A DNA stretch of 12,837 bases from an uncultured Sulfitobacter sp. (GTDB lineage Bacteria > Pseudomonadota > Alphaproteobacteria > Rhodobacterales > Rhodobacteraceae). The position numbers were made by a program, and so were the translations under genes. Positions 7,224 to 12,837 of this stretch are shown in pieces. Location: positions 1-12,837 of the forward strand of contig CALAIJ010000179.1 of NCBI GenBank assembly GCA_937923365.1, read 5' to 3'. Numbering within the stretch: the stretch's first letter is position 1; each line of letters starts with the position of its first letter. The notes under the pieces were generated by a model. The model did not search any database, was not told the DNA's origin, and worked only from the letters and a program-made list of their open reading frames with translations.

Positions 7224-7862
7224 TTATCCAGCCTCGCTGACGGCAGGTGTCTTGCCAACATTGCTTTGGCCCCACCACGGCAGATCGATGCCGAGATATG
7301 CTGAAAGGCGGGCTTGAGCGGTATCGTCTTCGATGTCGTATTCCATAAAATTATCGCGGCCCGCAAAGACCTGCCTGCAGAATGAATAATGGCTCTCAAG
7401 CCATTGTTCTATATGCTTTGTTCGCTTTCCAAAGCCGCGCGGCAACCCCGGTACGTCGGCATTGGGCAGACGTGTCTTACCCAAGGAGTTCCAGCGTTTC
7501 ATACTATCCGCGGTCTTGGCAGGATCGCGGGTGGTCATCACGAATTTCACGCCGGGATGGTGTTTCTGGATGGCGGACAGCAGGCCCCAATCGGTCTGCG
7601 GCCAAAGCGAGGCCTCTTTGTTGACCATCGACATCTCATTGATCGCATCAAATGCGTCCAGTCGCGCCAGCGGATCACCGTGGTTGAAGTAATCGTAGTA
7701 CAGGATCTTGCCCAGGTGTTTGCCCACCAAATCAGGCTGGTCGCCTTGACCATTGCGGATTTTCCAGTCTGCCACCGTCAAGCCCGCATGGCGCAGCGCA
7801 TCGGTCAGGGTTGTTGTGCCCGTTTTGGGCAGGGCAAGGTTGATAACGCGTAGTCTGCTCAT
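7224..7862 (-). CDS. PAPS-dependent sulfotransferase family protein
   Basis: Predicted cytoplasmic sulfotransferase of 212 residues, expected to move sulfate from PAPS to a hydroxyl, here most likely on a sugar. The PAPS 5'-phosphosulfate loop LPKTGTTTL is intact at 11-19. The 3'-phosphate motif FVMTTRDPAKTADSMKRW (107-124) supplies Arg112 and Ser120. The P-loop reads as functional, unlike the N-terminal half of the following gene. Its ATG overlaps the preceding stop as ATGA (7859-7862), and its TAA abuts the next ATG with no gap, so it is embedded in the operon and translationally coupled on both sides. It is short for the family; the C-terminus ends soon after the last helix. No signal peptide or membrane anchor is visible, unlike Golgi-type enzymes. 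The acceptor is unknown. Confidence 0.85.
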   Translation of the reverse strand: MSRLRVINLALPKTGTTTLTDALRHAGLTVADWKIRNGQGDQPDLVGKHLGKILYYDYFNHGDPLARLDAFDAINEMSMVNKEASLWPQTDWGLLSAIQKHHPGVKFVMTTRDPAKTADSMKRWNSLGKTRLPNADVPGLPRGFGKRTKHIEQWLESHYSFCRQVFAGRDNFMEYDIEDDTAQARLSAYLGIDLPWWGQSNVGKTPAVSEAG

Positions 7863-8887
7863 GATAGCCCCAATTCCGCGCGGATCGCGCTTTCCACAGC
7901 GGCAAAGGGCGGGGCGTTGCGCAATTGTGCCTGCATCTCGCGGTAGCTGTCCTGCGCGAGAAGCTCATCGCGTTTTGCGCAATGCAGCCGGACCGCTTCC
8001 GCGTGAAGATCCCCTATGCCATCAAGCGCCTTTAGCCGGTCCATTTCTGCGCGCAGACCGGCCTCATACCGCAGGATGCTGTCGTCGAAATAGGCATTGT
8101 CATTGCGTTCGCGCCAATACGTGTCGTCGAATGCGCGGTGTTCGCGGTTCACATCGCCACGGTCGTTCTTGACCAGATAGCTGTCCAGAGAGCGCAAAGC
8201 GTAGTGGTTCAGCGTGCAATGCACCCGTGCGCCGCGCGCAGGATAGGCCCGGATACGGCGCTTGTTTGCGCGCTTGCGGAAGGGCCCGACGATGGGCCTG
8301 CCAGAGCCATCGGTCCACGCAGGGCTTTCACGCGCCTCATCGTGGAAGGGGCGGTGGGCGCCGAAGTACTCCAAAGGAAAGTCGCCACGGACCAGCGATT
8401 TCACCTCAATCGCTTGCTCTGCGCACCACAGATCGGGGTTATGACTGCGCAGGAACTGCGTGATGACGGGCGCGTCTTCAAAGTCATCAACCCCGTCATT
8501 GGCCATAAACTGAAAGGTGGCAGAAATCGCTTTTGGATTGCCGCAAGCCTCAATCAGTGCCGGAATGGTGTGATCGCCCACATGGATGTTCAGGAATTCA
8601 TCCACATCGGCCACCCAGACCCAATCTGCCTGTTTGATCAGCCTGTGTTTGCGCGCCGCTTTAAGCGCCTGCATCTGGTAATTGCGGTTTGTCGCCGGAT
8701 TGGGCAGATGCGCGCAGATGCCGTGGTCTTGTAGACGGTCCAGCAAAAGGTCCGTCCCGTCACTGCAATCGTTTGAATAGAATAGGAAATCTGTCACGCC
8801 AATAAGATGATGAAAGGCAATCCATTCCAGCAGGAAAGGCCCTTCATTCTTCACACAGGTCACCGCCGTGATACGCAAATCGCTCAC
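7859..8887 (-). CDS. family 2-type glycosyltransferase (Glyco_tranf_2_4-like), first gene of the operon
   Basis: Predicted GT-A glycosyltransferase of 342 residues. Motifs: TAVTCVKNEGPFLLEWIAFH near the N-terminus, YSNDCSDGTD (37-46), the metal-binding VADVDEFLNI (92-101), AHRPFHD (177-183) and LNHYALRSLDSYLVKNDRG (226-244). It is the most divergent of the three paralogues: the segment after DxD reads QFMANDG instead of TWRLFG, so its acceptor or donor may differ. The frame is open to 9052, but GTG at 8885-8887 is chosen. It has AGAGG 8 nt upstream, matches the family N-terminus (MSDLRITAVTCVKNEG), and the best promoter lies between it and the longer start. The stop overlaps the sulfotransferase start by 4 nt. 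Confidence 0.85.
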   Translation of the reverse strand: MSDLRITAVTCVKNEGPFLLEWIAFHHLIGVTDFLFYSNDCSDGTDLLLDRLQDHGICAHLPNPATNRNYQMQALKAARKHRLIKQADWVWVADVDEFLNIHVGDHTIPALIEACGNPKAISATFQFMANDGVDDFEDAPVITQFLRSHNPDLWCAEQAIEVKSLVRGDFPLEYFGAHRPFHDEARESPAWTDGSGRPIVGPFRKRANKRRIRAYPARGARVHCTLNHYALRSLDSYLVKNDRGDVNREHRAFDDTYWRERNDNAYFDDSILRYEAGLRAEMDRLKALDGIGDLHAEAVRLHCAKRDELLAQDSYREMQAQLRNAPPFAAVESAIRAELGLS

Positions 8888-8895
8888 GTGGCCCG

Positions 8896-8900
8896 CCTCT
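8896..8900 (-). promoter_or_regulatory. ribosome binding site that fixes a GTG start
   Basis: AGAGG (minus) with an 8-nt spacer to GTG 8885-8887. No ATG occurs in this frame between 9049 and the GTG, and the site supports the shorter protein. Confidence 0.6.
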
Positions 8901-8981
8901 TTTGTGGTTGCCAAGTCTGTCTCATGTCCGCCTCTGGGCCGCAGTGCATCTTGCCTGCTGACCTCTTGTATATTGGTTAAG

Positions 8982-9010
8982 ACTATGCCCGTCGCGGGGA
9001 ATCCCGTCAA
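8982..9010 (-). promoter_or_regulatory. sigma70-like promoter of the glycan operon
   Basis: TTGACG (9005-9010, minus) as -35 and CATAGT (8982-8987, minus) as -10, with a 17-bp spacer. The -35 matches 5 of 6 and the -10 matches 4 of 6 consensus bases. The start site would be near 8975, giving a leader of about 88 nt. No equally good plus-strand promoter for the divergent ATPase gene was found in the 224-bp gap 8888-9111. Confidence 0.5.
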
Positions 9011-9111
9011 TAATCCTGCATCCTCATGTGTGCAGGCGTGACAAATCCGCATGTGCTGCCCCTTGACCGCGGCGTGTCCAGGTGCACCTTGGGGGACAAA
9101 GGGAGCATTTG

Positions 9112-10014
9112 ATGCGCGACATATCCAACATTGATGCGGTTCAGGCCATGCTGGCAGGCGAGGGCTATGTCTGCGGACGTGATCTGGCGACCGTCGTTTT
9201 TCTGGCCCTGCGCCTTGGTCGGCCTCTGTTTCTGGAAGGCGAAGCAGGCGTCGGCAAGACCGAGATCGCCAAAGCCCTTGCCGCGGGTCTGGGCCGCAAG
9301 CTGATCCGCCTGCAATGCTACGAGGGTCTCGATGCCTCCTCCGCTGTGTATGAATGGAACTTTGCCGCGCAAATGGTTGCTATCCGCGCGGCAGAAGCAA
9401 CGGGGACGGGTCAGGACCTCAAGACTGACCTGTTCAGCGATGACTACCTGATCGAACGCCCGCTGCTGCAAGCCATGCGCCCGCAGACAGGTGGCGCGCC
9501 CATTCTGCTGATTGACGAACTGGACCGCACAGATGCCCCTTTCGAGGCGTTTTTGCTGGAAGCACTCAGCGATTTTCAGGTGACAATCCCCGAAATGGGC
9601 ACAATTGCCGCACCAGAGCCGCCGATTGTCATCCTCACCTCCAACCGAACCCGTGAAGTGCATGACGCGCTGAAACGGCGCTGTCTTTATCATTGGGTGG
9701 ACTATCCCGACTTCGCGCGCGAAATGGAAATCCTCGCCGCCCGCGCCCCCGAAGCCTCTCAGGCCCTCAGCCGCGAAGTGGTGGCCTTTGTGCAGCATCT
9801 GCGCACGGAGGACCTGTTCAAGAAACCCGGCGTGGCGGAAACCATCGATTGGGCCAAATGCCTGTTGGCTCTGGATGTGATCAACCTCAGCCCCGAAGTC
9901 ATCGCGGACACCCTTGGTGCGATCCTGAAGTATCAGGACGATATAGCCAAACTGCACGGATCAGAGGCCAAGCGGATCCTTGATCAGGCAAAAGCATCGC
10001 TCGAACCTGCATGA
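9112..10014 (+). CDS. MoxR-family AAA+ ATPase, CoxD-like
   Basis: Predicted AAA+ ATPase chaperone of 300 residues. Walker A is GEAGVGKT (43-50), Walker B ILLIDELD (131-138), sensor 1 ILTSNRT (174-180, with Asn178), and Arg residues in ALKRRCLYHW (186-195) fit the arginine finger. MoxR ATPases act with a VWA-domain partner to insert cofactors into, or mature, enzyme complexes; CoxD does this for carbon monoxide dehydrogenase. The VWA partner is the next gene, 63 bp downstream, but no cox structural genes are in the window, so the client is unknown. ATG at 9112-9114 is chosen because GGGAG lies 6-7 nt upstream; the frame continues to a GTG at 9082 with weaker support. It is divergent from the glycan operon. 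A repeat element begins 2 nt after its stop. Confidence 0.9.
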   Translation: MRDISNIDAVQAMLAGEGYVCGRDLATVVFLALRLGRPLFLEGEAGVGKTEIAKALAAGLGRKLIRLQCYEGLDASSAVYEWNFAAQMVAIRAAEATGTGQDLKTDLFSDDYLIERPLLQAMRPQTGGAPILLIDELDRTDAPFEAFLLEALSDFQVTIPEMGTIAAPEPPIVILTSNRTREVHDALKRRCLYHWVDYPDFAREMEILAARAPEASQALSREVVAFVQHLRTEDLFKKPGVAETIDWAKCLLALDVINLSPEVIADTLGAILKYQDDIAKLHGSEAKRILDQAKASLEPA

Positions 10015-10016
10015 TC

Positions 10017-10039
10017 CTTTTTCTGGCTAGAATATTCCC
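10017..10039 (+). repeat. post-stop repeat element, copy 2 (after the ATPase gene)
   Basis: The plus strand reads CTTTTTCTGGC, then TAG, then AATATTCCC. It begins 2 nt after the TGA at 10012-10014 and matches copy 1 (1011-1033, minus) in 21 of 23 positions. Its end runs into a perfect 10-bp palindrome TTCCCGGGAA (10035-10044). A 9-bp hairpin follows 7 nt later. Confidence 0.6.
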
Positions 10040-10046
10040 GGGAAGT

Positions 10047-10067
10047 TTGAAGGGCAGCGCCCTTCAA
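10047..10067. other. perfect 9-bp hairpin in the ATPase-VWA gap
   Basis: TTGAAGGGC (10047-10055) pairs exactly with GCCCTTCAA (10059-10067) around the triloop AGC. A T-run does not follow on either strand, so classical rho-independent termination is unlikely. It lies 10 nt upstream of the VWA start and may tune expression of that gene relative to the ATPase, for example as an mRNA-stability or attenuation stem. Confidence 0.55.
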
Positions 10068-10085
10068 TCAGCCATTCATGGCTGA
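10068..10085 (+). promoter_or_regulatory. hairpin enclosing the VWA start codon
   Basis: TCAGCCAT (10068-10075) is exactly complementary to ATGGCTGA (10078-10085), with a 2-nt loop. A real stem would open one or two pairs at the tip. The ATG at 10078 lies inside the stem. It stacks directly on the preceding hairpin. Together they could block ribosome access unless opened by translation, a factor or temperature; this is inference. Confidence 0.45.
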
Positions 10086-11337
10086 ACACATCCCCCTTGA
10101 ATTGCCCGACGACCCGAAACTGGCAGGCAACATCACCCATTTTGCCCGCGCCTTGCGCCGTGCAGGCCTGCCCATTGGGCCGGGGCGGGTGATTGACGCG
10201 ATCCGTGCGGTGCAGGCGGCGGGTTTCTCGGACAAGCGGGATTTCTACTGGACCCTGCATGCCTGTTTCGTGAACCGCCCCGAACATCGCCGCGTCTTTG
10301 CCCAGTTGTTCCGGCTCTACTGGCGCGATCCGCGCTATCTGGAGCATATGATGGCGGCGATGCTGCCTGCGATCCGCGGCGTGCAGGAAGACCGCCCCGC
10401 GCAAGCCGCGGAAAAGCGCGCGGCGGAGGCCTTGCTCGACGGGGCCGAGGCCCCGCAACAGGACGAAGAGCACAGCGATGAGGAAACCCTGATCGAAGTG
10501 GACGCAAGTTTAACCATGTCGGCCAAAGAACGCCTCAAAACACTCGATTTTGAGCAGATGTCACTGGCAGAAATGGCGCAGGCCAAGCGCATGCTGTCAC
10601 GTCTTGCCCTGCCTGTGAAACCATTGCCTTCCCGACGCGGCATGCCCAGCCCGCACGGGCGCATTGACGCTGCGCGCTCTTTGCGCGCCGCCCTGCGCAA
10701 AGGCGGCGAAATGCACGCATTGGCCCATAAGACCCCGCGCCCGCGCTATCCTAACCTGGTGGTGCTCTGCGATATCTCGGGCTCCATGAGCCAGTATTCC
10801 CGTGTGATCCTGCATTTCCTGCACGCGGTCTCCAACGCGCGTGGGGCGGGTTGGGCGCAGGTGCATGCGTTCACCTTTGGCACGCGGCTGACCAATATCA
10901 CCCGCCATCTGGCCACGCGCGACGTGGATGCGGCCCTTGCTGCGGCTGGCGCACAGGCGCAGGACTGGGAAGGGGGCACGCGCATCGGAGCCTGTCTTGA
11001 GACCTTCAACCGCGACTGGTCACGGCGGGTGATGGGGCAGGGTGCTGTTGTGCTGCTGATCACCGACGGGCTGGACCGCGACACGCCCGAAGACCTTTCG
11101 CGTCAGATGCAGCGTTTGCATTTGACGGCGCGGCGGCTGATCTGGCTGAACCCGCTCCTGCGCTGGGACGGGTTCGCGGCCAAAGCTGCTGGCATCCGCG
11201 CGATGCTGCCTCATGTGGACAGCTTTCGCGCGGGCCATTCCATTGCGTCACTGGAGGAATTGGCGCAGGTCATTTCCCGTCCCGATGACGTGGGCGAGAA
11301 GGCGCGTCTGCTTGAACAGGTCGCTTATCCGCCCTGA
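10078..11337 (+). CDS. CoxE-like von Willebrand factor A domain protein
   Basis: A 419-residue protein of the CoxE family, expected to work with the upstream MoxR ATPase in maturing a metalloenzyme or other complex in the cytoplasm. The N-terminal helical part is HFARALRRAGLPIGPGRV (21-38). A charged acidic stretch (125-140) follows. The VWA domain begins near 225 with NLVVLCDISGSMS. The MIDAS metal site is complete: Asp232, Ser234 and Ser236 in DISGS, Thr301 in GGTR and Asp330 in ITDG. The tail LIWLNPLLRWDGFAAKAAGI (354-373) and AMLPHVDSF is typical of CoxE. The ATG at 10078 is the only usable start: the frame has a stop at 10048-10050 and no other start codon between. No Shine-Dalgarno is seen. 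The gene converges with purL 53 bp downstream. Confidence 0.9.
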   Translation: MAEHIPLELPDDPKLAGNITHFARALRRAGLPIGPGRVIDAIRAVQAAGFSDKRDFYWTLHACFVNRPEHRRVFAQLFRLYWRDPRYLEHMMAAMLPAIRGVQEDRPAQAAEKRAAEALLDGAEAPQQDEEHSDEETLIEVDASLTMSAKERLKTLDFEQMSLAEMAQAKRMLSRLALPVKPLPSRRGMPSPHGRIDAARSLRAALRKGGEMHALAHKTPRPRYPNLVVLCDISGSMSQYSRVILHFLHAVSNARGAGWAQVHAFTFGTRLTNITRHLATRDVDAALAAAGAQAQDWEGGTRIGACLETFNRDWSRRVMGQGAVVLLITDGLDRDTPEDLSRQMQRLHLTARRLIWLNPLLRWDGFAAKAAGIRAMLPHVDSFRAGHSIASLEELAQVISRPDDVGEKARLLEQVAYPP

Positions 11338-11355
11338 CGGGCGTCTTCGCCGTCA
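11335..11355 (+). terminator. possible terminator hairpin at the VWA/purL convergence
   Basis: TGAC-G-GGCG (11335-11343) pairs with CGCC-GTCA (11348-11355) around a TCTT loop: 8 pairs with one bulged G. It overlaps the VWA stop codon and lies in the 53-bp gap between convergent genes, where a shared terminator is expected. No T-run follows on either strand, so the call is weak. Confidence 0.3.
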
Positions 11356-11390
11356 CAGCGCGACTGCGGGACCCTCCGAAACCAAATGGC

Positions 11391-12837
11391 TCAGGCGAAA
11401 GTCTTGGCGAAGGTGGTCCGGAATATTTCTGAAAGTTCTGCAAGAGAAGCGCTGCTGGTGCCGAAAGACACGTCAGCGCCACCGAACTTGCCGACTGTCT
11501 GCACCGTAACACCGGCGGCAAGGGCCGCTGTCATCAGCGCTTCGGCCTGATCAAAATTGCAGGCAATCAAATAGCGCGCCTGATCCTCACCGAACAACTG
11601 GCCGGTGTCGTCGCTATCAAGTGTGACACCAACGCCCGCCTTTTCTGCCATCTCGAACGCGGCCAAAGCCAGCCCGCCATCGCTGAGATCGGTGCAGGCC
11701 TTGATCATCTCGCGGTTGGCACGGATAAAATCACCGTGCGCCTTCTCGGCCGCCAGATCAACGGAGGGTGCGTCACCCTCGACGCGGCCAGCGCTGGCCA
11801 GCAAAGCGGATTGACCCAGATGGCCTTGGGTTTCGCCCAACAGCAGGGCAATGTGACCGTCGCGTACATCACATCCAATGATTTCATCAGGGTGGTCGAT
11901 CAGGCCAACCGCACCAATGGTGGGCGTGGGCAGAATACCTGTGCCGTCCGTTTCATTGTAAAGCGAGACGTTGCCGGACACGATCGGCATATCAAGCGCC
12001 TTGACCGCAGCACCAATGCCTTTGATCGCACCGACAAACTGGCCCATGATCTCTGGCTTTTCGGGATTGCCAAAGTTCATGTTGTCGGTGGTGGCCAAGG
12101 GCCGCGCGCCAACGGCGGTCAGGTTGCGGTAGGCCTCTGCGACGGCCTGCTTGCCGCCCTCGACAGGGTTGGCTTTGACATAGCGCGGTGTCACGTCCGA
12201 GGTGAAAGCGATCGCTTTGTCCGTACCATGTACGCGGATGATCCCAGCCCCTAGCCCCGGCGTACGGTTGGTGTCACCCATGACCATCGTATCATACTGC
12301 TCAAAAACCCATGATTTGTGCGCATAATTCGGGTCAGAGATCAGGGCGCGCAGACCGTCGATTGGATCGACCTGCGGCGCGTTCTCCAGCGGCGCAGCGG
12401 GGGGTGTCTCGACCCACGGGCGGTCATATTCGGGCGCGGTGGAGGCCAGCTTGCTCAGCGGAAGATCGGCTTTGACTTCGCCGTTCAGCTCAATCAGGAA
12501 GCGGTCCTCTGCAATGGTTTCACCAACGATGGCAAAGTCGAGATCCCATTTCTCGAACACCGCGCGGGCCTCTGCCTCAAGCTCGGGCTTGAGGACCATA
12601 AGCATGCGCTCCTGAGATTCGCTTAGCATCATCTCGTAGGCGGTCATGTTCTCTTCGCGCTGGGGCACGTCTTCGAGGTTCAGCTTGACGCCAAGGCCAC
12701 CCTTGTCGCCCATTTCCACAGCGGAACACGTCAGGCCTGCTGCCCCCATATCCTGAATGTAGATCACCGCACCTGTGCCCATCAGCTCCAGTGTCGCTTC
12801 CCTCAGGCGCTTTTCAGTGAAGGGGTCGCCGACCTGC
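11391..12837 (-). CDS. purL: phosphoribosylformylglycinamidine synthase subunit PurL, C-terminal part
   Basis: FGAM synthase, ATP-dependent fourth step of de novo purine synthesis; the small PurL works with PurS and PurQ. The gene is cut by the right edge: the frame is open through 12837 and 481 residues are visible of a usual 720-740. The visible part starts [19 protein letters not shown] and continues with [20 protein letters not shown], the conserved PurL substrate/ATP segment. Later come [26 protein letters not shown], and [18 protein letters not shown], all family signatures. The apparent Met at 12782 is internal and not the start. The C-terminus is complete (TGA at 11391-11393). It is convergent with the VWA gene and has no visible link to the pyr genes. 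Confidence 0.95.
   Translation of the reverse strand, partial: QVGDPFTEKRLREATLELMGTGAVIYIQDMGAAGLTCSAVEMGDKGGLGVKLNLEDVPQREENMTAYEMMLSESQERMLMVLKPELEAEARAVFEKWDLDFAIVGETIAEDRFLIELNGEVKADLPLSKLASTAPEYDRPWVETPPAAPLENAPQVDPIDGLRALISDPNYAHKSWVFEQYDTMVMGDTNRTPGLGAGIIRVHGTDKAIAFTSDVTPRYVKANPVEGGKQAVAEAYRNLTAVGARPLATTDNMNFGNPEKPEIMGQFVGAIKGIGAAVKALDMPIVSGNVSLYNETDGTGILPTPTIGAVGLIDHPDEIIGCDVRDGHIALLLGETQGHLGQSALLASAGRVEGDAPSVDLAAEKAHGDFIRANREMIKACTDLSDGGLALAAFEMAEKAGVGVTLDSDDTGQLFGEDQARYLIACNFDQAEALMTAALAAGVTVQTVGKFGGADVSFGTSSASLAELSEIFRTTFAKTFA

Noticed and set aside
9007..9957. 316-codon minus-strand frame opposite the MoxR ATPase
   Set aside because: Antisense to Walker A, Walker B and sensor motifs; no ribosome site or family resemblance.
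10047..10067. Rho-independent terminator after the ATPase gene
   Set aside because: The stem is good but no T-run follows on either strand, and the VWA gene immediately downstream is expected to be cotranscribed.
1..12837. Recent mobile element or phage island
   Set aside because: No transposase, integrase, tRNA, terminal inverted repeats or clear change in base composition; the glycan operon resembles its neighbours in codon use by eye.

Overview
The window looks like a chromosomal segment of a marine alphaproteobacterium of the Rhodobacteraceae/Roseobacter group. The basis is the GC-rich coding, the protein sequences (class II PyrC, alphaproteobacterial-type PyrE and DnaB N-terminus, CoxD/CoxE-like pair) and TTGAC-type -35 boxes. 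This assignment is inference from recognition; no database search was run.

Layout, left to right. (1) 1-3036, all minus strand: the N-terminus of replicative helicase DnaB (cut by the window edge), pyrE, pyrC and a roughly 307-residue protein of unknown function with an alpha/beta-hydrolase-like core. PyrC and PyrE catalyse two steps of de novo UMP synthesis. The dnaB leader holds a perfect consensus DnaA box. (2) 3135-8887, minus strand: a compact five-gene operon of glycosyltransferase, sulfotransferase, a large fusion of a degenerate sulfotransferase-like domain with a glycosyltransferase, FkbM-type methyltransferase, and glycosyltransferase. Genes overlap or abut by -4, 0, 2 and 1 nt. A sigma70-like promoter (TTGACG-N17-CATAGT) lies in front of the first gene. 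The content predicts a sulfated and methylated glycan or glycoconjugate. (3) 9112-11337, plus strand, divergent from the operon: a MoxR-type AAA+ ATPase and a CoxE-type von Willebrand A protein, a chaperone-like pair. (4) 11391-12837, minus strand: the C-terminal two thirds of purL (purine synthesis), convergent with the VWA gene and open at the right edge.

Two non-coding observations stand out. First, a short element of about 23 nt (CTTTTTCTGGC..., then AATATTCCC) starts exactly 2 nt after the stop codon of both pyrC and the MoxR gene, on opposite strands 9 kb apart. A shortened third copy follows the stop of the last glycan-operon gene. Second, the VWA gene has no visible Shine-Dalgarno site, and its start codon lies inside a perfect 8-bp hairpin just after another perfect 9-bp hairpin.

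The glycan operon is the most likely undescribed system here: three related family-2-type glycosyltransferases alternate with one intact and one apparently dead sulfotransferase domain. Nearly all remaining open frames are antisense or shifted shadows of these genes. No tRNA, rRNA, CRISPR array, insertion sequence or gene-free stretch longer than 300 bases was seen.
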